NCBI RefSeq assembly: GCF_900176345.1
Contig: NZ_FWXU01000036.1
Coordinates: forward strand, 1 to 36,857
DNA: 36,857 nucleotides
Reading direction: 5' to 3'
Source of the DNA: Rhizobium sp. RU36D
GTDB taxonomy: Bacteria; Pseudomonadota; Alphaproteobacteria; Rhizobiales; Rhizobiaceae
Both the position numbers and the translations under genes were made by a program. Every line of letters begins with the position of its first letter. Position 1 is the first letter of the stretch. Of this stretch, positions 7,098 to 17,900 are shown in pieces. The notes beneath the pieces were generated by a model. That model was not told where the DNA came from. It saw nothing but the letters and a program-made list of their open reading frames with translations, and did no database searches.

Positions 7098-10000
7098 TTG
7101 TCCAGTTCGAAGACCATTTCGAAGATTCTCGTCGCCAACCGATCGGAGATCGCCATTCGCGTGTTCCGCGCGGCCAACGAGCTCGGCATCAAGACCGTTG
7201 CGATCTGGGCCGAGGAGGACAAACTGGCCCTGCATCGCTTCAAGGCGGACGAAAGCTACCAGGTCGGCCGCGGTCCGCATCTGTCGCGTGACCTGGGCCC
7301 GATCGAAAGCTATCTGTCGATCGATGAAGTGATCCGCGTGGCCAAGCTCTCCGGTGCCGATGCGATCCATCCCGGCTACGGCCTCCTGTCCGAAAGTCCG
7401 GAATTTGTAGACGCCTGCAACGATGCAGGTATCATTTTCATCGGTCCGAGGCCCGATACCATGCGCCGCCTCGGCAACAAGGTCGCCGCCCGCAATCTGG
7501 CCATCGAAGTGGGCGTGCCGGTGGTTCCGGCGACCGAGCCGCTGCCGGATGACCCCAAGGAAATCCATCGTCTGGCCGAGGAAATCGGCTATCCCGTCAT
7601 GCTCAAGGCCTCCTGGGGCGGCGGCGGTCGCGGCATGCGCGCCATTCGCGATCCTAAGGACCTGATCAAGGAAGTGACGGAAGCCAAGCGCGAGGCCATG
7701 GCGGCCTTCGGCAAGGACGAGGTCTACCTGGAAAAGCTGGTCGAGCGTGCCCGCCACGTCGAAAGCCAGATCCTCGGCGACACCCATGGCAATGTCGTGC
7801 ACCTGTTTGAGCGTGACTGCTCGATCCAGCGCCGCAACCAGAAGGTCGTCGAGCGCGCGCCGGCGCCTTATCTCAGCGAGGCGCAGCGCCAGGAACTGGC
7901 CGCCTATTCCCTGAAGATTGCCAAGGCGACGAACTATGTCGGCGCCGGCACCGTGGAATACCTGATGGATTCCGACACGGGCAAATTCTACTTCATCGAA
8001 GTCAACCCGCGCATCCAGGTCGAGCATACCGTGACCGAGGTTGTCACCGGCATCGACATCGTCAAGGCGCAGATCCACATCCTTGAAGGCCATGCGATCG
8101 GCACGCCTGAATCGGGCGTACCCGCCCAGGCGGATATACGGCTGAACGGCCATGCCCTGCAGTGCCGCATCACGACCGAAGACCCCGAGCAGAACTTCAT
8201 TCCCGATTACGGCCGCATCACCGCTTATCGCTCGGCATCGGGCTTCGGCATCCGGCTTGACGGCGGCACCTCCTATGCCGGTGCGATCATCACCCGGTTC
8301 TACGATCCGCTGCTGGTCAAGGTCACGGCCTGGGCGCCGAACCCGCTGGAGGCGATCAGCCGCATGGACCGCGCGCTGCGCGAATTCCGTATCCGCGGCG
8401 TGGCGACGAACCTCACCTTCCTCGAAGCCATCATTGGTCACCCGAAATTCCGCGACAACTCGTATACCACGCGCTTCATCGACACGACGCCGGAGCTGTT
8501 CGAGCAGGTCAAGCGCCAGGACCGCGCCTCCAAGCTCCTGACCTACCTCGCCGACGTGACGGTGAACGGCCATCCCGAAACCAAGGGCCGGCCGCAGCCG
8601 CTGGCAGGTGCGGCCAAGCCCGTGGTTCCCTATATCAACGGCGATATTCCCGATGGCACCAAGCAGATGCTGGACAAGCTGGGGCCCAAGGGCTTTGCCG
8701 AGTGGATGCGGGCAGAAAAGCGGGCGCTGATCACCGACACCACCATGCGCGACGGCCACCAGTCGCTGCTCGCCACCCGCATGCGCACCTATGACATAGC
8801 CCGTGTCGCCGGCGTCTATGCCCGGGCGCTGCCCAACCTGTTCTCGCTGGAATGCTGGGGTGGCGCCACCTTCGACGTTTCCATGCGCTTCCTGACCGAA
8901 GACCCGTGGGAGCGCCTGTCGCTAGTGCGCGAGGCGGCGCCGAACCTGCTCTTGCAGATGCTGCTGCGCGGCGCCAATGGCGTCGGCTACAAGAACTATC
9001 CTGACAATGTCGTGAAGTATTTCGTGCGCCAGGCGGCCAAGGGCGGCATCGACGTGTTCCGCGTGTTCGACTGCCTGAACTGGGTGGACAACATGCGCGT
9101 CTCCATGGACGCTGTGCAGGAGGAAAACCGGCTCTGCGAGGCGGCCATCTGCTACACTGGCGACTTGCTGAACACGGCCCGGCCGAAATATGACCTGAAA
9201 TATTATGTCTCGCTCGCCGAAGAGCTGGAAAAGGCCGGCGCGCACATCATCGCGGTCAAGGACATGGCCGGGCTGTTGAAGCCGGCCGCTGCCAAGGTGC
9301 TGTTCAAGGCGCTGCGCGAGGCAACCAGCCTGCCGATCCACTTCCACACCCATGACACCTCGGGCATTTCGGCGGCAACCGTTCTGGCCGCCGTCGAGGC
9401 CGGCGTCGATGTGGTGGATGCCGCGATGGACGCGCTGTCCGGCAATACGTCGCAGCCCTGCCTGGGCTCGATCGTCGAGGCGCTGTCCGGCACCGACCGC
9501 GATCCGGGCCTTGATCCCGATTGGATCCGCCGCATCTCCTTCTATTGGGAAGCGGTGCGCAACCAGTATGCCGCCTTCGAAAGCGACCTGAAGGGGCCGG
9601 CATCGGAAGTCTATCTGCACGAAATGCCCGGCGGCCAGTTCACCAACCTCAAGGAGCAGGCCCGCTCGCTCGGCCTGGAAACCAAGTGGCACAAGGTGGC
9701 CCAGACCTATGCCGACGCCAACAAGATGTTCGGCGATATCGTCAAGGTCACACCGTCCTCCAAGGTCGTCGGCGACATGGCGTTGATGATGGTCTCCCAG
9801 GACCTGACGGTCGCAGATGTCGAAAATCCCAACAAGGACATCGCCTTCCCCGATTCCGTCGTATCGATGCTGAAGGGCGATCTCGGCCAGCCTCCGGGCG
9901 GATGGCCCGAGGCGCTGCAGAAGAAGGCGCTGAAGGGCGAGCAGCCCTATACGGCGGTGCCCGGCTCGCTGCTGCCGCCGGCCGACCTTGACGCCGAACG

Positions 10001-10568
10001 TCAGGCGATCGAAGCCAAGCTGGAGCGCAAGGTCGATGACTTCGAATTCGCGTCCTACCTGATGTATCCGAAGGTCTTCACCGACTTCGCCCTGGCGGTC
10101 GAGACCTATGGTCCGGTCTCCATCCTGCCGACGCCGGCCTATTTCTACGGCATCAAGGACGGCGAGGAGATGTTTGCCGACCTCGAAAAGGGCAAGACCC
10201 TTGTTGTGGTCAACCAGGCCATCACGCAAGCCGATCCCCAGGGCATGGTGACGGTGTTCTTCGAACTGAACGGCCAGCCGCGCCGCATCAAGGTGCCGGA
10301 TCGCAGCCGTGGCGGCTCCAGCGCCGTGCGTCGCAAGGCCGATGTCGGCAATTCGGCCCATCTCGGCGCGCCGATGCCGGGTGTCATCTCGACGGTGGCC
10401 ATTGCCGCCGGCCAAAAGGTCAAGGCCGGCGATGTGCTGCTGTCGATCGAGGCGATGAAGATGGAAACCGCGCTCCACGCCGACCGTGACGCGACTGTCA
10501 CCGAAGTGCTGGTCAAGGCCGGCGACCAGATCGACGCCAAGGACCTGCTGGTCGTCTTCGAAGGCTGA
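7098..10568 (+). CDS. pyc: Pyruvate carboxylase
   Basis: A 1156-residue single-chain, biotin-dependent pyruvate carboxylase that turns pyruvate, bicarbonate and ATP into oxaloacetate, the main anaplerotic step. Residues about 1-460 are the biotin carboxylase domain (ILVANRSEIAIRVFRA, ATP-loop GGGGRGM, FIEVNPRIQVEHTVTE). The carboxyltransferase domain begins about 544 with TDTTMRDGHQSLLATRM and has the metal-site lysine in AVKDMAGLLKP near 719. The C-terminal biotinyl domain has the acceptor lysine in EAMKMET near 1120. Length and order match alphaproteobacterial Pyc throughout, including SECWGGATFDV-type and HFHTHDTSG motifs. I chose TTG 7098 because GAGGAGG lies 6 bases before it; the frame is open to a TTG at 7083 that overlaps that site. 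A hairpin terminator follows at once. Confidence 0.97.
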   Translation: MSSSKTISKILVANRSEIAIRVFRAANELGIKTVAIWAEEDKLALHRFKADESYQVGRGPHLSRDLGPIESYLSIDEVIRVAKLSGADAIHPGYGLLSESPEFVDACNDAGIIFIGPRPDTMRRLGNKVAARNLAIEVGVPVVPATEPLPDDPKEIHRLAEEIGYPVMLKASWGGGGRGMRAIRDPKDLIKEVTEAKREAMAAFGKDEVYLEKLVERARHVESQILGDTHGNVVHLFERDCSIQRRNQKVVERAPAPYLSEAQRQELAAYSLKIAKATNYVGAGTVEYLMDSDTGKFYFIEVNPRIQVEHTVTEVVTGIDIVKAQIHILEGHAIGTPESGVPAQADIRLNGHALQCRITTEDPEQNFIPDYGRITAYRSASGFGIRLDGGTSYAGAIITRFYDPLLVKVTAWAPNPLEAISRMDRALREFRIRGVATNLTFLEAIIGHPKFRDNSYTTRFIDTTPELFEQVKRQDRASKLLTYLADVTVNGHPETKGRPQPLAGAAKPVVPYINGDIPDGTKQMLDKLGPKGFAEWMRAEKRALITDTTMRDGHQSLLATRMRTYDIARVAGVYARALPNLFSLECWGGATFDVSMRFLTEDPWERLSLVREAAPNLLLQMLLRGANGVGYKNYPDNVVKYFVRQAAKGGIDVFRVFDCLNWVDNMRVSMDAVQEENRLCEAAICYTGDLLNTARPKYDLKYYVSLAEELEKAGAHIIAVKDMAGLLKPAAAKVLFKALREATSLPIHFHTHDTSGISAATVLAAVEAGVDVVDAAMDALSGNTSQPCLGSIVEALSGTDRDPGLDPDWIRRISFYWEAVRNQYAAFESDLKGPASEVYLHEMPGGQFTNLKEQARSLGLETKWHKVAQTYADANKMFGDIVKVTPSSKVVGDMALMMVSQDLTVADVENPNKDIAFPDSVVSMLKGDLGQPPGGWPEALQKKALKGEQPYTAVPGSLLPPADLDAERQAIEAKLERKVDDFEFASYLMYPKVFTDFALAVETYGPVSILPTPAYFYGIKDGEEMFADLEKGKTLVVVNQAITQADPQGMVTVFFELNGQPRRIKVPDRSRGGSSAVRRKADVGNSAHLGAPMPGVISTVAIAAGQKVKAGDVLLSIEAMKMETALHADRDATVTEVLVKAGDQIDAKDLLVVFEG

Positions 10569-10585
10569 CGGCTGGTCGAAATATA

Positions 10586-10622
10586 GAAAAAGGCCGCGCC
10601 GGTATCCCCAGCGCGGCCTTAT
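10586..10622. terminator. Bidirectional terminator between pyc and opgC
   Basis: AAGGCCGCGC (10590-10599) pairs with GCGCGGCCTT (10611-10620) around an 11-base loop. On the minus strand the stem is followed by five T, so it is a good terminator for the opgC transcript. On the plus strand the T-run is short, and it probably still ends pyc transcription. The two genes converge on it. Confidence 0.8.
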
Positions 10623-10642
10623 TCATGTGATGGATCGGCGCC

Positions 10643-11842
10643 TTACCGAGAGCTGACAGGCACCGTGCCACGGGCCAGCGCGACGGCTGTTGGTGCTGGC
10701 TTCTTGTCCTTCTGCTTGGCCGCGTCAAGGTAATAGGCATAGCCGAACAGAGCGATCAGGCCGGCGGCGACATAGGTCGGGCCGAGCAGCGGCGCCGTGC
10801 TGTAGACCTCCATCAGCACCTGGCCGAGCATCGCGAGCACCGTGCCGGCGGCGAAGACCGACAACCCGTGACGGCCCATGACCGTCAGTGCGTTGTCCGA
10901 CGACAGCCGCAGGGCATTGGAGACCGGGCGGATCGCGACGATCAGATAGGCGATCGACAGCACATGCAGCAGGCGGGGTGCCGACAGATAGGTCTTGTCG
11001 AAGCCGGTCAGCACAGGGGGCATGCCGAGCGAGGCATCGATATGCCACAGCGGAATCTTGACCCAGAGGAAGGACAGGAGCGCATAGGCGGCGGCAAGCG
11101 CGATGAGGGCCGGGTTGCGGCTGATCTTGCCGCCACGGCGCACATGCAGCACGCAGGCGATGCCGATGACATAGATGAACTGCCAGGACAGCGGGTTGAA
11201 GAACCAGACATTGCTATCCAGCGTGTTCTGCGGGGCGATGCGCCACAGACCGGCGGCCAGCCATACGGTGAAGGACGCGGCAACCAGCGTCGTCGGGCTC
11301 TTCGATTCCAGCCACAGGATGACAGGCGTCAGCATCAGCAGCACGGTATAGAGCGACAGGATGTTGTTGTAGCCCAGTTGGTGGCCAAGCGTGAACAGGG
11401 CGGGGAAGCCCTCGCGCGGATTGGCCAGCAGGGGAGCAATGTTGATCTTGTCCAGAAGCGCCGGATAGGCGAACAGGATCGCGCCGCCGATGAAGATGGC
11501 AAGCGTGATGGCGGTCAGCATCAGATGCACGCCATAAAGCGTCATGGCCCGGCGGGTCACCTTCTGGGTCGCCTGCATCCGCTTGTCGCTGTTGAAGCGC
11601 TTGCCATAGGCCAGCGCCACCGACATGCCCGAAATCAGCACGAAGGCTTCCGACGCGTCGGAGAAGCCGAAGTTCTTGGAGGTGAAGGCCTCGAAGAAGG
11701 TGCCGGGCACGTGATTGATGAAAATCATGATGAGTGCGATTGCGCGCAGGACGTCGATGCGAGTGTCCCTGACGGATGCCTTCGCAGGCACTGATATACG
11801 CGTTTCGGGCATAGCTTCGCCCGCGCCATGGTGGTTGGCCAT
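10643..11842 (-). CDS. opgC: OpgC-family glucan acyltransferase (membrane protein)
   Basis: The 399-residue integral membrane protein has about ten hydrophobic segments and the OpgC start RIDVLRAIALIMIFINHVPG (residues about 28-47), then SDASEAFVLISGMSVALAYG. OpgC proteins, related to acyltransferase-3 enzymes, add succinyl groups to osmoregulated periplasmic glucans; in rhizobia and relatives this makes the cyclic glucans anionic. It lies 90 bases downstream of ndvB on the same strand, so it is probably the last gene of an ndvB-opgC operon whose product modifies the glucan NdvB makes. ATG 11842 has AGGAAA 7 bases before it, which I prefer to the ATG at 11866. A strong stem-loop at 11876-11906 separates it from ndvB. 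Confidence 0.85.
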   Translation of the reverse strand: MANHHGAGEAMPETRISVPAKASVRDTRIDVLRAIALIMIFINHVPGTFFEAFTSKNFGFSDASEAFVLISGMSVALAYGKRFNSDKRMQATQKVTRRAMTLYGVHLMLTAITLAIFIGGAILFAYPALLDKINIAPLLANPREGFPALFTLGHQLGYNNILSLYTVLLMLTPVILWLESKSPTTLVAASFTVWLAAGLWRIAPQNTLDSNVWFFNPLSWQFIYVIGIACVLHVRRGGKISRNPALIALAAAYALLSFLWVKIPLWHIDASLGMPPVLTGFDKTYLSAPRLLHVLSIAYLIVAIRPVSNALRLSSDNALTVMGRHGLSVFAAGTVLAMLGQVLMEVYSTAPLLGPTYVAAGLIALFGYAYYLDAAKQKDKKPAPTAVALARGTVPVSSR

Positions 11843-11875
11843 AGTTCGGTTTCCTGTTGATCGCATGCTTAACGC

Positions 11876-11906
11876 CGTCCGCCGGGGATTGGTTCCCCGG
11901 CGGACG
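11876..11906 (-). promoter_or_regulatory. 13-bp perfect stem-loop between ndvB and opgC
   Basis: CGTCCGCCGGGGA (11876-11888) and TCCCCGGCGGACG (11894-11906) are perfectly complementary around a 5-base loop. No T-run follows on either strand, so it is not a standard intrinsic terminator. It may stabilise the 3' end of the ndvB mRNA, guide processing, or reduce read-through into opgC. Confidence 0.65.
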
Positions 11907-11932
11907 AGCTGGATGGGGAGGTGTGGAGGGGA

Positions 11933-14900
11933 TCAGGCCTCGAGGTCGACGAGGAAACCCGAATCGGTCGCCGAGGCGACTTTTCCATTCACGGTAACGA
12001 CATAGCCGTCCCCATGGGGCGATTTTTCGACCGAAATATGGCGGTCCTCACCCGATATTTTCAGCTGCGCCTGATAGCCTTTCAGCGTCGCCGGAAGGGC
12101 AGGGGCGATGTGCAACTGGCTGCCGCGCTTGGAAATTCCGAGAATTCCTTCGACGGCAAGACGGTAGAGCCAACCCGCGGACCCGGTATACCAGGTCCAG
12201 CCGCCGCGGCCGAGATAGGCCTCGTCGCCATAGATGTCGGCAGCAACCACATAGGGCTCGACCCGGTAGCGTTCCGCCGAATCGCGGTCGAGCGCATGGT
12301 TGATCGGGTTGATCATCGAGAAGCAGCGCCAGGCCTCTTCCGTGCGGCCCTGGCGAGCGAGCGCAAGGGCCGTCCAGATTGCCGCATGGGTATACTGGCC
12401 GCCATTCTCCCGCACGCCGGGCGGATAGGCCTTGATATAGCCGGGATCGGCAGCGCTTTCGGCAAAGGGCGGCGTGAAGAGCCTGATAATGCCGGCCTCC
12501 TCGTCCACCAGATGCGACAGCACGGCATCCATGGCCTGGCGGCTGCGGGCGGGGTCCCCTTCGCCGGACAAGACGCTCCAGGACTGCGCGATCGAATCGA
12601 TCCGGCATTCCTGCGACTGGGCCGAGCCAAGCGGGCTGCCATCGTCATAATAGCCGCGGCGATAATATTCTCCGTCCCAGCCCGCCTGCTCCAGCGCGTC
12701 CTTCAGCGAGGCCAGATGCGCCGTCCAGCGCGAGACGCGGGCGAGATCGCCACGGTCCATGGCATGGGACAGGAAGGTCTTGAGCGTGCCGGCAAGGAAC
12801 CAGCCGAGCCAGACGCTTTCGCCCTGGCCAGCCATGCCGACCCGGTTCATGCCGTCGTTCCAGTCGCCGCCGAGGATCAGCGGCAGGCCGTGATCGCCGG
12901 TGCGGGCAACGGCGAGATCCAACGCACGGGCGGCGTGCTCGTAAAGATCGGCGGTTTCCGCCGAGATGACGGGCGGGAAGAAGGCGTCGTGCTGGCCGCT
13001 GGCAAGCTGCGGGCCTTCCAGGAACGGCACTTCCTCCTTGAGGAAGGACGCATCGCCGGTCACGGCGATATACTGGTCGATGGCATGGGCGAGCCAGACG
13101 ACATCGTCCGAGATCATCGTGCGTACACCTGCGCCACTGCTCGGCAGCCACCAATGCTGCACGTCGCCTTCGATGAACTGCCGCGACGCCGCCGCCAGGA
13201 TCTGGGCCCGGGCGAGCTTGGGATCCGAGGCGAGGAAGGCGAGCGTATCCTGCAACTGGTCGCGGAAGCCATAGGCACCGCTGGCCTGGTAGAAGCCGGC
13301 GCGCGCATTGATACGGCAACCGAGCGCCTGATAGGGCAGCCAGGCATTGACGAGGTTGTCGAAGGCCTGGTCGCCGGTCATCACCTGGAAATTGCCGGTG
13401 AAGTCGTTCCAGCCAGATTTCGTGCCGTCCAGCGTTGCGTCGAATCCGCGCTTCAGCGTGGCTTCGATCAGTTCGCGGGCGGCATCCTCGTTGGCCTCGT
13501 CACCCATGATGAAGGTGACATCCTGGGCCTGGCCTGCCGCGATCTCCGCATCGATCGCCAGCGCTGCGCAGGGATCGCCTTCGGCATCGCCGGAATTCGA
13601 CAGCGGCGACTTCAGCGCGATCGCCTGCGGCAGGCGGATCGTGCCGTTGCGGCCGATGAACTCGCGGCGGCTGGCGGTGAAGCCGGCTGGCTTCATGCTT
13701 GATGCGAAGAAGGCCGTGCGACCGGAATAGTCGATGCTGTAGGGGTTGGTCGCGAACAAGGCGCCGGTTTCGGCGTCGTGGGAGGTGAGCACGAAGGGCG
13801 CGGTCTTCTGCGCATTGTTGCCCAGCACCCATTCCGCATAGCCATAGGCGCGCAGGCGACGCGCTTCGGCGCCGTCATTGCGGATCGTCAGGCGGGCAAG
13901 CTTCAGCGGGGCTTCGCGATCGACCGTGACCGTCAGTTCCAGCGTCAACCCGTTATGCCGGCTGACAAAGGTGGAGTAGCCGAGGCCGTGGCGGATCTCG
14001 AAGCGGCTCGAGGCATTGTTGTCGAGCGCCACGAAGGGCGAGAAGGCCTCGCCGCTATCAAGGTCCACGACATAGAAGGCCTCGCCGGGACGGTTCATGA
14101 CGGCGTCATTCGACCAGGAGGTCAGCTGGTAATCCCGCGAGTTGCGGCTCCAGGTGAAGGCTCCGCCTTCTGCGGCGATGTGGAAGCCGAAACGGGGGTT
14201 GGCGATGACATTGACCCAGGGAGCCGGTGTCGACTGGCCGGCATTCAACCGCACGACATATTCGCGACCATCGGCGGCAAAACCGCCGAAGCCGTTCCAG
14301 AAGGTGAGGTCGGAGCCGTCAGGGGCTGCATCAACCGCCGGTTCGACCAGGGCCGGAACCTGCGGCAGCAGGCCGGGCCATTCCGCATCGATGCCTTCGG
14401 GCAGGCGCGGCGTGGCAAACAGCGACAGCGTCCGGTTGACCTGATCTACGATCTTGCCGTTGCGGGCATGGAAGACGACACGGGCTGCGGCCAGCAGAGC
14501 CATCCACGTGCTTTCCTCCATCAGGTCGCGGCGAACCGCGAAGACATGCTGGCGCGCGCCTTCGGGCTGGCCACGGCGGAGGTTCTCGCACATGGCGTCG
14601 ATGGCGTGCTGCATGTCTTGCGCATAGGAGGAGGCGCGTTCGTTGACGACAACGAGGTCGGCGACCACGCCGCGCTGGCGCAGATATTCCTGGGCGCTCA
14701 GCGCTTCCCGGACGATTTCGATATCCATGTCGTCGTTGATGCGCAGCGCGATGATCGGATAGTCGCCCGATACCGCCAGCGGCCATAGCTTGGACTGCGG
14801 CGCAAGACCCGAGCGCAGCGTATCCGGGTCGGAGCGCAGATGCGGATCGGGATAGACGAGGTAACGGCCGAGATGCTGGAACGCCGCCGCCTGCTGCGAG

Positions 14901-17900
14901 GTGATGGCGAAATGGCGCATTTCCACCTGTACGCGGGTCCAGGCATGAATGAGTTCATGGCTGAAGGCATCGGGATGGCGGTAGCGCTCGATGGCACGGT
15001 CGATTTCCTGGCGGCTGGGGGCGGCCATGGTCCAGAAGATCACGCTGACCTTCTTGCCCGAGGGCACGCGCACGACACGGCGCAGGCTCAAGATCGGATC
15101 GAGCGTGAAACCATCGGTACCCGACAACGTGGCGCCGGGATCGAAAGCGGCGGCCTCCGACAGGTTGCGGCCGCGGCCGATGAACCGGCGGCGATCCGTC
15201 TCAAATTCCGTCGGACGGCCCGGACCGGCATTGTCGACCACGAGATGGGCGACGCAGATATCGGGGTCGCCGGGGCTGCGCTTGTTGCGCTCGGCGCGGA
15301 TCACGTCGCGACGGCGGCCGAACTCGGTCTTAACGAACATGCGCGAGAAGGCCGGATGGGCATTGTCGGCATCCTCATAGGCGAGCACCGGCTCGAGATA
15401 AGAGGTGACCTCGATATAGCGGTCTTCGGGCCCGGTGTTCAGCAGCGTGACGCGGCGGCCTTCGGCATCGTGTTCGGTTGCGACGATGCATTCCACCTGG
15501 CTCATCAGGTCGCCGACAGTCTTGTAGAACTCGGCCTTGTCATCGCCGAAAATGACCTTGTTCTTCTCGTCCTCGGCCCGGCGCGGTGCCGCGGTGGCAG
15601 ACCACCACTGGCCGGAGGCCGTGTCGCGCAGGAAGATGAAGGTACCCCAGCGATCCTCGGTCGGATCGGCCTTGAAGCGGGCGACGGACTGGCCGTTCCA
15701 GCGGGAGAAACCGGAGCCGGTGGCCGTCAGCATGACGGAATAGTGGCCATTCGACAGGAAGACCGCCTCGCGGTCCTTGGCCAAGGGGTCCGTGATCGTG
15801 CGGATTTCCGGACGCAGCAGGTCTGCCTGGCCCTTGCCCGGCGTCTGCGGCTCGTATTTCGCGCTCATCACGGGGATTTCGCGCGGTGCCTTTTCCTGCA
15901 GCAGCAGTTCGGCCGCTTCGATCACCGGATCGGCATGGAAAAGCTCGCGCAGCCAGCCGTTGAAGGCGACATTGGCAACCGCGGCAATCGACATGCCATG
16001 GTGGTGGGCATAGTAGTTAAACACCACAGCGCAGGTCTTGCCTTCGGGAACGCGGGTCGGCGTGAAGTCGACAGCGTCATGGAAGCCATACTGGCCGAGC
16101 GCTCCGAGCTTGCGCAGGCGATCGAGGTTCTGCAGCGCCGATTTCGGATCGTACTGGCTGGCCAGGATCGAGGCATAGGGCGCGATAACGGCGTTCTGGC
16201 CGAGACCGCGCTTGAGGCCGAGCGTGGGAACGCCGAAATTGGTGTATTGATAGGTCAGTTCGTGGTCGCGGGCGTTGAAGGCCGCTTCCGAAATGCCCCA
16301 GGGAATGCCGCCCAGCCGCTTGGCATGGTTCATCTGTTCCTGGACGATCAGGTTGTTCGTCTGGTTCAGAATGCCGCCCTGACGCTCCTGCATGACGAGC
16401 GGCGGCATCAGGTATTCGAACATCGAGCCCGACCAGGAGATCAGCGCCGCGCGGGCACCGATCGGCACGACCTGGCGACCGAGCTTGTACCAGTGCTCGG
16501 TCGGCAGATCGCCCTTGGCGATGGCAAACAGGCTGGTGAGGCGGGCCTCGGAGGCCAGAAGGTCGTAGCAGGCTTCGTCCAGTTCGCGACCATCGACGCG
16601 GTAGCCGATCGACAGCAGCCGGCGTTCCGGGCGGAACAGGAAGCGGAAGTCCATCGAGAAGGCGAGATCGCGGCTGCGGTCACGCAGATGGATCAGCCGC
16701 TGGCGGATGGGCTCGATATTGGAGAGGTCGAAGGTGCTGTCGGCGATATGGGCTTCGCAGGCCGACACCAGCGATCGGGTCCACTGCGTGATCGACGCGC
16801 TCTGGTCCGATTTCACCTCGTGATGCAGGTTCGACGCGAGCTTCTCGATGTCGCGCGCCAGCACGGCGAGGTTGATGATGCGGATCGAGGCGAATTCGTG
16901 CTCGCGCTTGACGGCAGCCAGCGCATTGCTGAAGCCGACGATGCGCTCTTCGAGCCGCCGGCGCAGCGGCCGGACCGTCTTGCGATCGTCAGGCAGCTGG
17001 CGCAATTCCTCCAGCAGGATGCCGCTGACATCGCCGATGCCGTCGAGATTGCCCTGCAGATGCGCAGACGGCGCTTCGGCCCAGATCCGGCAGGCGGAGG
17101 ACACTGCGATCAGGTGACCGGCGAGGTTGCCCGAGTCGACCGCCGAGACGTAACGCGGTCCAAGCGTCTTCAGGCTATCCGTGTGATACCAGTTGTAGAG
17201 ATGGCCGCGATGCTTCTCCATGCGCTCGACGGTGGCGATGGTCTGTTCCATGCGCTCGATCGTCTGGTCGAAGCTGATCCAGCCGAACTGCCGCGCCGAG
17301 ATGACCGACAGCAGGTAGACGCCGATATTGGTCGGCGAGGTGCGGTGCGCGACAATGTGGTCAGGCGCTTCCTGGAAATTGTCCGGCGGCAGGTAGTTGT
17401 CATGGGCCGTGACGAAGGTCTCGAAATAGCGCCAGGTACGACGAGCGATCTTGCGCAGCTCGACCGAGGCATTTTCCGGCACCACGAGCCGGTCTTCCGT
17501 CTCCGCCGACTGGCTGACATACCAGGCGAGCAGGGGCGAAAGCACCCACAGAGTGACGAAGGGCAGGCCGATCAGATAGCCATAATTATCCGGGAAGGGG
17601 GCGACGACCAGCGTCAGCACGGCGAGCAGCGGTGCATGGCGCATGGAGCCGTAATAGGCCTTGATGTCACCCTGTTTGGCGGACTGCACGCTGGCGGCGG
17701 TGCGCCATTCCAGGAGCAGCCGGCGGCTGACGAACAGGCGGTAGAGCGAGCGCACGATGGCATCCGCCATCATGCAGGCCGTATCGGCGATGAAGACGAT
17801 CCGCAGCGCCACCTGGGCATTGGCGGCGCGCAACTCCATCCATAGCGACTGGAAATGGGCGCGCGGCACGATATCGCTGGAACGCGGCACGAGGCCGGAC

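Noticed and set aside
7071..10478. Long minus-strand frames (562 and 518 codons) opposite pyc
   Set aside because: They are shadow frames of a fully conserved pyruvate carboxylase; no motifs or ribosome binding sites support them.
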